Below, piece by piece: positions 42,816 to 53,300 of a stretch of 62,000 bases of DNA. A program made the position numbers and the translations under genes. The notes beneath the pieces are model-generated. The model was not told the origin of the DNA, ran no database searches, and saw only the letters and a list, made by a program, of their open reading frames with translations. Source of the stretch: Symbiodinium natans (lineage: Eukaryota > Sar > Dinophyceae > Suessiales > Symbiodiniaceae); contig CAJNDS010002801.1 of assembly GCA_905221605.1 (NCBI GenBank), positions 936,618 through 998,617 of the forward strand, given 5' to 3'. Position 1 is the stretch's first letter. The number at the start of each line of letters is the position of its first letter.

Positions 42816-42828
42816 CAGTAGTAGTAGC
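42373..42828. repeat. Compound trinucleotide array (AGT/AGC/CGT)
   Basis: About 450 bases. It begins with AGC/AGT mixtures and continues as long (AGT)n with an inner CGT run near 42541-42561. An alternating AGTCGT hexamer block follows near 42652-42718, then pure (AGT)n. The long Val or Thr homopolymer frames on the two strands are artefacts of this array. Confidence 0.97.
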
Positions 42829-43822
42829 CCTGAGTCTGGGTTCCAACCAGACTGAGGGCTTAAGTTTAGGGTTGAAGGCTTGTCGTTTCTTGCGTTTTTG
42901 ACAGCAGTGATCCAACATAAAACAGAAGCTGTAGAGCCACATGTAGAGCCACATGCGTTGCCAAAGCTAGCACATCAAGCCATGGTGCAGCCCATTTGCT
43001 GGCTTCAACGCGTTGCATCTGCCAACACAGGCTTGAGCGACTTTGAGTTTAAGGTTTACGGTGCGTGTGACAGCGAGTACTTATCTTTCGGGTTTAGGGT
43101 CTTAGGATTTAAAGTTTAGGGTGTGTGGGACCGAGATTTTGGGGTTTGGAGACATACGTCCCTCAATTCTAGAACTAGTTCGCGTTCAGCCAGCTCTATC
43201 ACTCCTCACCTCTAAAACTCTCAACCCTAAACCCTCCACCACATCCTTAATGTCTCTAAGCCTGAAAAACTCATTCCAAACTCTACAACTCCACGCCGCC
43301 TGAATCCAAAGCCCCAACCGAAAATCTATCGGCCAGGAGCCTTGCAGCTGGTTTGGGAGGCGTCCATGGGTGCCACGCCTTGCGTGATTCAGAGAATGTC
43401 CGGTAGCTTCTTTGTGTGTAAGCGCCAACAGGTGTTCCGGAACCATCAAGCAACTCTCAGGAACTATTCCGAACCATGAGAACCATTTAAAGGGACCGAG
43501 CTATCGCAGGCTTCAAAGTTCGAAGGTCGGAATGGGCTCGGAGACTAATGCGACGGTTCTTCAAACCAAGAACCAAAGAAGCGCAGAGAAAACCTCCTCT
43601 GTTAAACAGACCACTAGTCACTTTAAACGACGCTTGCGACCATTCTTTGCTCGAGACTGCCTGTGCCGCTGAGCATGGTTTTATGAATGCCAAAGCTCTT
43701 GGAAACAGGATTTCTACGTTGACGTTTACTCTCCGCCACAGTAGAACTCTTGTGTCCTCGGACCAGAATCCAATGTTTGCGGCTAATCCCGGCGGCAATA
43801 CACCAAAAGCCCAAAAAATATT

Positions 43823-43910
43823 AACCCGGCCTCGGCGCGCAGCTTCATTGCGCCGTTGATGTCTTGGCGAAGATTTCTCCACTGCGCACGCACAGTGGCC
43901 CGCGGCGTAG
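43823..43910. repeat. Short direct repeat, copy 1
   Basis: CCTCGGCGCGCAGCTTC and TTCTCCACTGCGC in order, shared with 44409-44494. Confidence 0.7.
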
Positions 43911-44122
43911 TGATCCGCTGCGACCCAAACACTAGGGACGCCAAGAGACTTCAAAAACCCCTTTCATTAGGAAGATTCTATAAATCAGACAAAGATTCTT
44001 AAGATCATTTTTGGAATATTCATTAAGTAATGGGGCTTTAACTTCCCTGGGCGGGTTCAAGGTAGATAAGATCTCCAGAGGTTCGGGTTTATCGCCTAGA
44101 CTCCCCTGAGCCCTGTACAGAA

Positions 44123-44392
44123 GGTTCCTCTTACATATGTATATATATATATCCTCATCAATGTCAATATCCACCATATCATTCGGCAATATTTTATCTC
44201 CAAGAAAAATTTGCCATAATCATCATATGATAAAATCCGAATCAATCGAAAATCCTCTAATGGATCTATAACATGAATCTCCGACGGAATATAAAATGAA
44301 GATTCGATATCGTTGAAAACGGTATATTGATCAATAACTTTGAATATCTGGATCATTCCCAAGACTACATGCTCCCATGCATGATCCCAACA
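44123..44392. repeat. AT-rich tandem duplication, copy 1
   Basis: About 270 bases recurring at 44495-44748. Shared strings include ATCATATCATTCGGCAATAT, CATAATCATCATATGATAAA and GAAGATTCGATATCGTTGAA. Markedly AT-rich compared with its surroundings. Confidence 0.85.
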
Positions 44393-44408
44393 CGAAAAGC
44401 CCTACACC

Positions 44409-44494
44409 ACTAACTCGACCTCGGCGCGCAGCTTCTTTGCACGGCGCTCATCGAGGATGGCTTCGCGAACATTTCTCCACTGCGCGTACAGACA
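44409..44494. repeat. Short direct repeat, copy 2
   Basis: Second copy of 43823-43910, placed between the two AT-rich duplicates. Confidence 0.7.
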
Positions 44495-44748
44495 GGTTCC
44501 TCTTACATTTATGTGTAGCCTCATCAATGTCCATCATATCATTCGGCAATATTTCATCTTCAAAAAAATTTGCCATAATCATCATATGATAAAATCCAAA
44601 CCTAAATCGAAAATCATCTAATGGATTTATAGCACTCCAGAAGAATATAAAATGAAGATTCGATATCGTTGAAAATGGTATGTTGACCAATAACTTGAAA
44701 TATCTGGATCATTCCCAAGACTACATGCTCCCATCCATGATCCCAACG
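44495..44748. repeat. AT-rich tandem duplication, copy 2
   Basis: Diverged copy of 44123-44392. It leads directly into the long direct repeat at 44750. Confidence 0.85.
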
Positions 44749-44749
44749 C

Positions 44750-45222
44750 ATTTTCTACTACAATCCGAACACCCTTTTTGATTGGAATGAGGCATCGCAG
44801 GCACCTATGCAAGACTGCCCACAACAATAGCCCCTTGGCATAAGAACAAGTACAAATGTGATCCTAATGCTGGCACGCGTGCCAGCCGCCGTTCCTGACG
44901 CAGGAGCCAGTGAAGGGTTGCTGCTGCAATGCAATTATGGGCTGGGAACATCCACAACGCCAGCGCAGCCACGTGAGGCATGCTCAGAGCCACGCCATAT
45001 CCCGGCCCCCACCACACGTAGCAAGGAATTAGATTGCTCGAGAAGCCACCAGGGACCAAATGGAAGACAAGCTGAACCAGAAAGGCGCCAAGCCTCTTTG
45101 TTCTCACACGGAGGACGCAAGCACGATGTCCGCAAATATCGCTCCACGGGAGCCTCTCAGTACTTCCAATAAACCTTACTAACCTCGCAGGCTCGGCACT
45201 TCTTTTCTTATCTGTGGAAAGG
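44750..45222. repeat. Long direct repeat, copy 2
   Basis: Diverged copy of 41690-42158, about 3.06 kb downstream. It ends about 600 bases beyond the 3' end of the minus-strand composite gene, so it could mark the element's end region. Confidence 0.85.
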
Positions 45223-45824
45223 TGGCGCATATCTCAGACTGGCGCCGTCCAGTTCTTGCTACATGAGACCCCGAACTTCGGGCGTGCATGTAACCAGGTG
45301 TACGACGTGCGCACCCCCACCTAAATGGCCTAAGGCGAGACTGGAGCGCACATGCTCACTGAAAGGACGACCAGTCCAACCGAACCAGCGCTTACAACCA
45401 CACACATACACCTGTGGGCTACCAGCCTCAAGGGCAAAAGAACTTTCGGCTCCGTGGAGCAAGCGACTTAGCTGTAGCTTCGAGCCGACGCTGCACGCGC
45501 GAAGCGTGTATCCTTACCCCAATCAACTTGGACGGGCGAACGGGACATGGCCGTGGGCGCCGCGGATGCTCACCGACATTGAAACAACCTAGCGTTGACG
45601 CATTGTTTAGAGACTGCTGCTCTGTACCTTCTGGAGTAACACACTCTGTATTCTCCAAGCCGCCTTCTGTCATGACACAGAAACCAGCCTTTTCTGACGC
45701 GCCAGACGCACGAAGGTTCTGCGCAATCTTGCTAGTAGGGGATAGGATTAGGGGGACCCTTGACCCGTGGGGACATCGACCCTTGCACCTTCACAGGGCC
45801 CCCCTTCTCCTACCTGAGACTAGG
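45223..45824. other. No gene recognised; 3' flank of the composite gene
   Basis: Frames at 45263-45592 and 45414-45893 on the plus strand show no motif. Likely the 3' non-coding region of the minus-strand composite gene. Confidence 0.4.
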
Positions 45825-47315
45825 TCATCGTTCAGACGAAGCTGCTGGGCGTCGCTTTGCGACACCTTGGCGCAGAACGCCACGAGCGCGTAGTAGGTTA
45901 AATGCTGTCCGCTTCTTCTGCACACCGAAGTTCTTTCGACCTGGCGGCGGCTGTTTGCCGATCATCCTTCTCTTAAGTACGCCGGGTCGCTTCAGAACGA
46001 GCTTTCGTCGCTCAGCCGCATGCTGCTTCCGCAGCTTGTTCAATGGAAGCTCTTGCGACTTCTGCTGCGTTTGCTTTCGCCAAGCAGACGCGGTCCAAAG
46101 TGACTGGCCAAGCCTGCGGGCCAGAACTTGTCCTGGCGTCATTTGCCGAGAAGTTGGCCGATACAACGCAGTGTTGTGTTCCAGAAGCTTGCGTACCAAA
46201 AACACCTGACACTTCAATTTGAGAGATGACTGGTGCAGTGATTGAATCTGCCGAAACCAGGCACGGATCTCAGCATGCAAAGCCTCGTTCGATGTCGTGC
46301 CGGATGAAAGAAGGCTGAGCGTGGATCTACTTTGAGAGGCTCTGAAACGGAGGTTGTTGAAGAGCCACTCCAATCTTTCCGGCTCGGCCGCGTACGCCAG
46401 GTGCTCGACAATACGCGTGCCCTTTTTTTCACCTTTCCTGTTGACTTCGTCCCAGAAAAGCGCAGTAATCGCAGCTAATGCTTCCATAAACTCAGCTCGG
46501 GTGGGCCACACCGCCTTGCTTTCGGCTTGCTTCAAGACGCAGGTAGCTCTTTCCGCAGGCATGGATCCATCAAGGATTTGCTTCTTCATGTGTTCTTCTC
46601 GAGCGGAAAGTTGTCTGCAAGACTGACCAGTGAATAGCGGTCCCCAGTGCTGTGCGTCGAAGTTCGCATCAGCAGCATTGAACTTGCTGAGGCACGCACG
46701 CAATTGCCTGGATCCCCGAGTACGGTGGCGGCCCGTGCCGTACTCGTATTTGATTGCAAGATGAACGGGATCCAAACAGAGAGCTTCCAAGCCAGGCATC
46801 ATCGACTTCAACACGGTATACAAGTGCGACGATGGTGCATCAGTAGCAACGCTCTGCACTTGGGCTAGGGCAGCCGGAGGTAGATGCGCAGCCAAAGCAT
46901 GTTGCAAATTTTCTGCCTTCTCAGAAAACAAAGGCCAAAGACCGACCACTGCACCGGAGCGGCCTCTTGCCGTGACAACGGTGTGAATCCTGTCCGCAGG
47001 TTCAAGAAAGAACGGTTCCTTTCCGGCTCGGTAGTTGCCAGGCTTGGGCTGTCCGAGCAAAGGCATCGTGCACTTGACTGTCCCGTCGATGGAGAGGTAC
47101 GTGAACTCTTTGTGCTCCACGCACTCCATTAGCAGGCGATTGGTTAGCCTGCAACACTGGCTGGAGTTAAAGATATCCTCCACCATCGGCCACCAAGCAC
47201 TGCTATGCTGCGGCAACAGGTTGACAAGCTTGCTCCCAGCCACGGAAGCATCCAGAACCATTCTTGTCCAAACTGCCTGCACCTGCTGGACGAAGGGTTG
47301 GGAACACCACATTGC
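45825..47315 (-). CDS. DDE transposase exon (D(2)H type)
   Basis: A 495-codon frame ending in a stop at 45825. Motifs (numbering from the Met at 47312): first acidic residue D76 in YLSIDGT, second D158 in VATDAPS, a D(2)H motif DPVH at 181-184, and E343 in TTSNEALH. The D...D...C/D(2)H...E order is known from the Mutator, hAT, P and Kolobok groups of eukaryotic DDE transposases with an inserted domain. The long spacer between DPVH and E is rich in helix-forming residues, as such insertions are. The C-terminal 85 residues are very basic (HAAERRKLVLKRPGVLKRR) and could bind DNA. Frame continuity with the preceding segment across 47316-47372 (AAG|GC...AG|GC) suggests it is the last exon of the composite gene, but it could also start at its own ATG. 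Confidence 0.7.
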   Translation of the reverse strand, partial: AMWCSQPFVQQVQAVWTRMVLDASVAGSKLVNLLPQHSSAWWPMVEDIFNSSQCCRLTNRLLMECVEHKEFTYLSIDGTVKCTMPLLGQPKPGNYRAGKEPFFLEPADRIHTVVTARGRSGAVVGLWPLFSEKAENLQHALAAHLPPAALAQVQSVATDAPSSHLYTVLKSMMPGLEALCLDPVHLAIKYEYGTGRHRTRGSRQLRACLSKFNAADANFDAQHWGPLFTGQSCRQLSAREEHMKKQILDGSMPAERATCVLKQAESKAVWPTRAEFMEALAAITALFWDEVNRKGEKKGTRIVEHLAYAAEPERLEWLFNNLRFRASQSRSTLSLLSSGTTSNEALHAEIRAWFRQIQSLHQSSLKLKCQVFLVRKLLEHNTALYRPTSRQMTPGQVLARRLGQSLWTASAWRKQTQQKSQELPLNKLRKQHAAERRKLVLKRPGVLKRRMIGKQPPPGRKNFGVQKKRTAFNLLRARGVLRQGVAKRRPAASSER

Positions 47316-50300
47316 CTACCTACGAGACGCTGCTCAAACAAAGCCCACAATGAACTCATGACAGAAACACGCCTTGCCGGAGTTGAGCAGTGTCTCTTTG
47401 AAAAGTTTCTCGGCGAAGCAATGCGTGTAGTACAAGTCACCCGCTCTGCGCACGCGTCGATCTTTGATGGAGTCTGCCCGAACGAAGGACGGTCCTCGCA
47501 AACTGGCACGCAAACACTAATATATAATATCTTGGTTCTGCAAGGACACAGAGAAGCGCCTCCTACGGCCCTACGTGGTTGACAACTGGAAGTCGTCCTG
47601 TCGCAGCCAAGACGACCCTCAACTTGCGGTCGATATGGTTTTGAGTGTGCGATAGGCCAGGCTTCACCTGCCTTGCGGGCTGGAGCTGGGACGCGCAAAA
47701 GTGACATCTGCTGTGCGGGGCGACCGCGTTAGTTGAAGTTAGGAGGAAGAACACTATAATTACCTCTTAAGACCAGCCACTCCCTCAGCAGCGAAGCGCT
47801 GCGTTGAACATAGGCACCATCTCGGACACCAGATATCATGTCTGCGTCGTGCAAGGCCAAGATTACTCGAACTTGCTTGGTACCAGAACAGCAGTACTGC
47901 CGCTGACTGGCGTGATGATCTCGAACATGTTGCAGCACGCGTGACTCACACCTGAAACAGCGCCATGGACAGAAAGGACATCGGAGCCCTTGCTTTGTCC
48001 TAACCAAGCAATGCGAACTTCCGCTGGCTAGGAACTCCTCTATCTCTGCCTTCATGTCATCGAGAAGCTGCTTATCGGTAAGAACCTGCGCAGCTTCATC
48101 CAACCAATGTTTTTGCAGAGACTTTCCATCGTCAGAGCTCTCAGAGCTCACTTCTATCAGCGCAGAGACATCATCCGACGACACACACGCTACGACGTCA
48201 TCCTGCTCGATTGCTGGCCTCCCTTCTTTCAAGGTATTGTCGGCTAGTCGCCCAGCTCTGGCTTCAAGATCCAACAGCTTGTCTAGAGCTTCCGAGCTCC
48301 AGAGATCAGATGTTTGAACAGTATCTGAACTCTTGCATATCTTGAAAACCATTGCAGAGCACGCGTCCAGTCCAGCGGTCAATGCCTCCTCTAAGATAGA
48401 AGAGTCTATCCGGGACTCGCCGCACGCGTCAATCACGTCTATAGACTCCACGCTGTTGACACGCAAGCCGACGCAATGAGGTTGTCCTTCGTGTTCCACA
48501 TGCAGCAAAAAGTTCCCAGGCTTCCAGCATCCTAGACTCAGATCGGGCTGTGGCAAGAATTGTAGATGTAGAAGAGTTGCGCAATCTCTATATGATCGCA
48601 GAGCACGCTTCTTGAAGCTGGCATTTTCTCTGCAACCGTTGTCTGACAGCGCCTCTTCCACGTCTGAGATTTTCGCCAGAAGGAGAGCCACAGCTGCAGG
48701 GATGCAGTTGCCATTTTGCCGCAGCACAGATTCCATTGGCAACGAAGAACCGACTTTTGACCTTGCTGTGTCGGATAGGATTTGCAGAACGCTGCGATGA
48801 CGCTTCTCTCGAAGCACAACCTCAAATCCAGTTGCATCCTTCACACGTCGCTGGATGCTCTTGCAAAGATCTTCGACGCTTTTGCCTTCAGGCCGCGAAA
48901 CACGAACACCGTCGTAGTGAAGAGATAGATGCTTTGGCGAACCTTGCAAGAGGACGTCTGCCATGGCCGAAAGGACCACATCTTCTACTATGTAGTAGAG
49001 ATGCGAAAGCAGTGAAGCCTCTGGGTTATTCTTTTCCGCGTCCGGCTCCTGAAAGCGAGCGTACTCGTCTGGGAACATCAAGACAACAGCCCAGCGCAAA
49101 TACAGCGCCGCTTTCGAGAGGCTTTGGAGGAAAGCTTTTCCATGTTGCACAGAGTCCGGAATTGAGGCGCCATTGAAGATTTTGATAAGCAATGCCTTTC
49201 CCTCTTCCTGCAGGGTCAGTCGATAATTGCAGCAGCATGCTAGATTGCCAGAGGACGATCTAGGATATTACTGTAACTCGAAAGCAAGAAACGGCTGCCT
49301 GCGCTACACGACAAATATCTCCCAAACTTGTAAACTCCCAACCTTGGAAAGCTGCAGAGTTTCTTTACACACGCGATCACGGTCTTGAGCGCACGCGCGA
49401 ATGGTCTCTGTCACATCGTTGGGCGGAGCTGGCCGGAGCTGAAGCCTTGTAATGAGCTGGTGCATCAGTGTGAAAAGAGCATTCTCGACGTCCAGATCCA
49501 CAGTTCCGGCAGCTACACGAACTTGCGCACGCCTGCATAGACGCTGCACACCAAGGCCGACCACTTGTTTCCGGGATCTGAATGACACAGCTGAAGAATA
49601 CGAATAAGAGCGCTGAACATGGACGATCTCTTGAACACATGGCTTCGCCTCCCTCCCTTCTTCTTTCACTTCGGGCAAGCATCGGCGTCTCTTGGCGGGC
49701 TCTGATTGCATGCGTTGGCTGCTTTGGCTCTGTCCGACATCGTCGGCCAGGTCTGCAAGGATTACCTCGAACAGTTCTTCCTGGTCCAATATCTTGCGCC
49801 CTTTTTTCTGCGCCTCAGCACTTCTGTCCAGGTTCCTCGCAAGTTGCTTTGATGGCCGGCCGCGAACAGTGGGATTCTTGGCCGCCTGGTAGAAGGCGCC
49901 CAACAGGTACGCATTCTCCCGCCTAGCGTCACAGCCTCGGACATATTCTGCAAAGTTTTTCAAGTGAAGTAGCTCTGGAAATGTGGACTCTGACTCCAGG
50001 TTCTTCCAGTCCAAGACAGAACAGAGATTGAGGCATTCGACCGCTGGCCTGTAAACCTCCAGAGTCTTTCCTCGAGAAGCTGACTCGACAATGACCTTGT
50101 TGCGCAGAAGTTGGTCGACCAGCTCTTCCCTGGAGACGTTCGGCCCTGCAGGAACCTTCATGCGCAACAGCATCGGCTTTGTTACGTCGAAGCGCCGAAG
50201 ACCCAGCAGATGATTGACGAGGAACGTGCGCATTGTGTCCCAGTGCCTTTGCACATCATCGTCGTCCGAGTCCTTTTCGTCCTCCTCAAGGACAATCAAA

Positions 50301-53300
50301 GTGTGCGCTCGGCGCGCAATTCCTCTTATGTCGCGTGGCTTCATGCCGCACGCCTCTCGCATGGTTTTCTCGGTCAAACCATGATCACCGCCCCACTGCG
50401 CGTAGTTCTCGATCATCTGTAGACAATCCTGCGACGCACATACACGTGTGACTTGCGCGCAGTCCCGAAACAAAAGTGGGACAACCCCTGCTCCAAGTCC
50501 AAGTCCTGTTGGTTGTGCTGCGTTTCGAAGGCATGCTGCAGCTGCAAGGCTGCGCATATCGCCTGAGGCGAGGTCAAGAAGTCCTTGAGCTCCTGGTCCT
50601 TGGCGAAGATGCCGTCCTTGTCAATGTCCTCATACGCGCCTGACTTATATGTTTTTGTCGCAGGCATAGGTCGCGCTATGTACTCAGTGCTCAATACCGC
50701 AATTCTTTGCCAAGGTACTGTCAATAGCCCTGGGGTCCTCGAAGCGCGCTTTGATCCGGAAGACTAGAGCACGCCTCAGAATGGCATTGAAGTCCCGGGG
50801 CGTCACGTTCAGAAACTGGAAAAGGCGGTTCGCCTCCAACCGCTTCCAGCCTTTGCATTCAATCATCCGCGTTCTGAGGCCATACGGCTTGCGGCCGGTA
50901 ATGCCTGCCCACAGCCAAGAATCCAGAACACAAGCAGTAGTAAGTAGTAGGTTATAGGCGGTTCGTTTCGAAGTTTAGGCACGTCGCCCTGGACACGTTG
51001 CCTTCGCCTGACATGAACTTCTTGTAGAGATCCTCGCGGAGTCGCCGATTGGTGCCAGGTGCTTCTTGACCTGCGTGGACCATGAAACAAACCCGTCAAG
51101 ACTCAGGCGCTATGAGGATAACGCTGCAATCAGCTGCAGTCCTGTAAGAACAAACCGGCCATTGAGCTGTTCGACTTGCTTGCGCATCTCTTCTTCATTA
51201 AACCAAATTTGCGGGTCGAAATAGGCAAAGTTGTGGACGTACATTGCCTGTCCCAGAACAAGCGCGGACAATCGTTGCCGTGCTGGTGTGTGCTGGTCTG
51301 CAAGCCTATGAACAAACACAGGTCGGCTCGTCTGTCCTCTAGATGCGCCGAATATAAGGACTGACCAACGCCGCCGGATGAAAGTCCCATGAAGAGCCGC
51401 ACGACGTTGATGCCTCTCTTCGCCAGGGCCTGATCGCAAAAAGAAGCCGCCGCAACTTGCTTTCCTGCTAGACAGCTACGAACGTTCTAAGCTCAATGCC
51501 ATCCAGTAGCCTGTGCAGCTTGGCAGCACTTGAAAACCTCGACGTTGCTCCAGAAAGTTTGTCGATAGAACTTTGTGAGGCGTGTCATGACATGGTCTGG
51601 CACGAACTTTTTGATGCTGTGCGGAATGTGCGTGTAAATGTCCCTGATGCTTGATCGCTCCACCTCTGCAAGGCCGCTGGTTGCGATTGCGCTTTTAGCA
51701 CACCAGAGCTACTGCCAAACAAAACAAGAACAATTTCTTTTTGCGCCGGCCTGCCGAGCTGATCCATTGTTGGGATACTCGACACAGTAGTCGTTGTAGC
51801 AGCAGCCTGGAACATGACTCATGGGTCGTTCACAAAACTCGACCATGTACGAAATTAGCTTCTCGTCCGAGAGGTCTCGAATGATGTTGCGCTTGAGTGC
51901 AATGATCATGCGAGCGCAATAGATGTGCCAGTGGTTGGCTGGGACTTCTCCGGCGGGTACCTCGTCTTGCTCATCGGCCTGTTGGCTTGCCCTTCTGCTT
52001 TTTAGCAGCGCGTCACCCTGGTTGTTGGCTGCGGCGATGCGGCATCTTTCAAGTAACGCTTGTTCGCAATCGGAGCCTTCCAGCAGCAGTGACACTGCTT
52101 GAAGAACTTCCTGCTCTACACGGCGAGTGCCTTGCGGCAGTATCCGAAAAAGTCCTCGCAGGCTTTCTAAGCATCGTGCACACGAGAAAAGCCAACTGTC
52201 TTCCGTGGCAGGAACAACCCTGCAAACAAGAGCTACGTGGACAGTCCTTCTAGATGCAGAAGAAACCTATGAACTCGGCTGCAGTCAAGAGGAAGACCTT
52301 TGTAGTGTTGGAAAGCCCCGCTTGCATGTAGGACGTAGCAGTCCCCATGGTGGAACCGCATATACTTCTCACCCTCGATGATGAACAGCATCATGGCATT
52401 CTCGCGCTGAAACACATCAACGGTCCGTAAGCTCAGAACTGCAACTGCAGCTGTCATAAGGTTCGTCATGTACTCAGACAGATCCGGAAAGTCTGTTGAA
52501 ATCTGGAACTTGTGCTTCTGAACTATTTGAGGAATGCTGTTTGACTGGTCAGCCTGATCGGCGGGATCATTCTGAAACGCAACTCGGGATGCTTCTAAGC
52601 CAGCAAACAAACTGTCAAAGTCCTGGTCCGACGTCGCAGCACCAGGCAACAGACGCCGTTTTTTCAGAACTTCCCAAACCTTGTCGTCCGCGTCCTCTGG
52701 TCCTTCAAGGACGATGTTTGCAGCAGCTGCTTCGATTCGCTCTTCCTTGATATCTGCTAAAGCCATGTCTGTCCCTGCCATTTCTTCTTGCAGTTCTCGA
52801 TCGACGCGGGCAGCAAAACTGTCTTGTGACGCTGCCACATTTGCAGCAGGAGATGCGCCACCTGCGTAGTCGTGCAGCCGAGAGCTGTCAGCAGACAGAG
52901 AGCCCTTGTCCGCAGGGTGCAACCCTTGCGCGGGTGTGGGATGTACTGAGTACGCGCTCCGCTCTTTCCGACACCGTGCGATCGCCACATGTACCCGCAA
53001 GGCACAGTGGCAGGCATCAGTTCTCCATGCGACTATGTTATCCTTGGCATCGTTTGGATGAGGTAGATTTTGCATAAATGAAGACTGACTTGCTGGCAAG
53101 CTTGCAGCAGCGATTGCATGCGTGTACATGAAGAGAACCAAGTCTTGCTGTTGATCCAGTAAGCCCAAGAAAGTTCTTGCTCTGTACATCAGGACTTCCC
53201 ACGCGCGTTTGGACATGGTTCCTCGCTCAGCAGGATGTGGTAAGAAATGAACAGCCATGGGGTGTTGCCGCAGACAAGCAGAACGTTCCCGCATGATGTC

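Noticed and set aside
42310-42954. Long open frames of poly-Thr (minus) and poly-Val (plus)
   Set aside because: They are translations of the AGT trinucleotide array and carry no information beyond the repeat.
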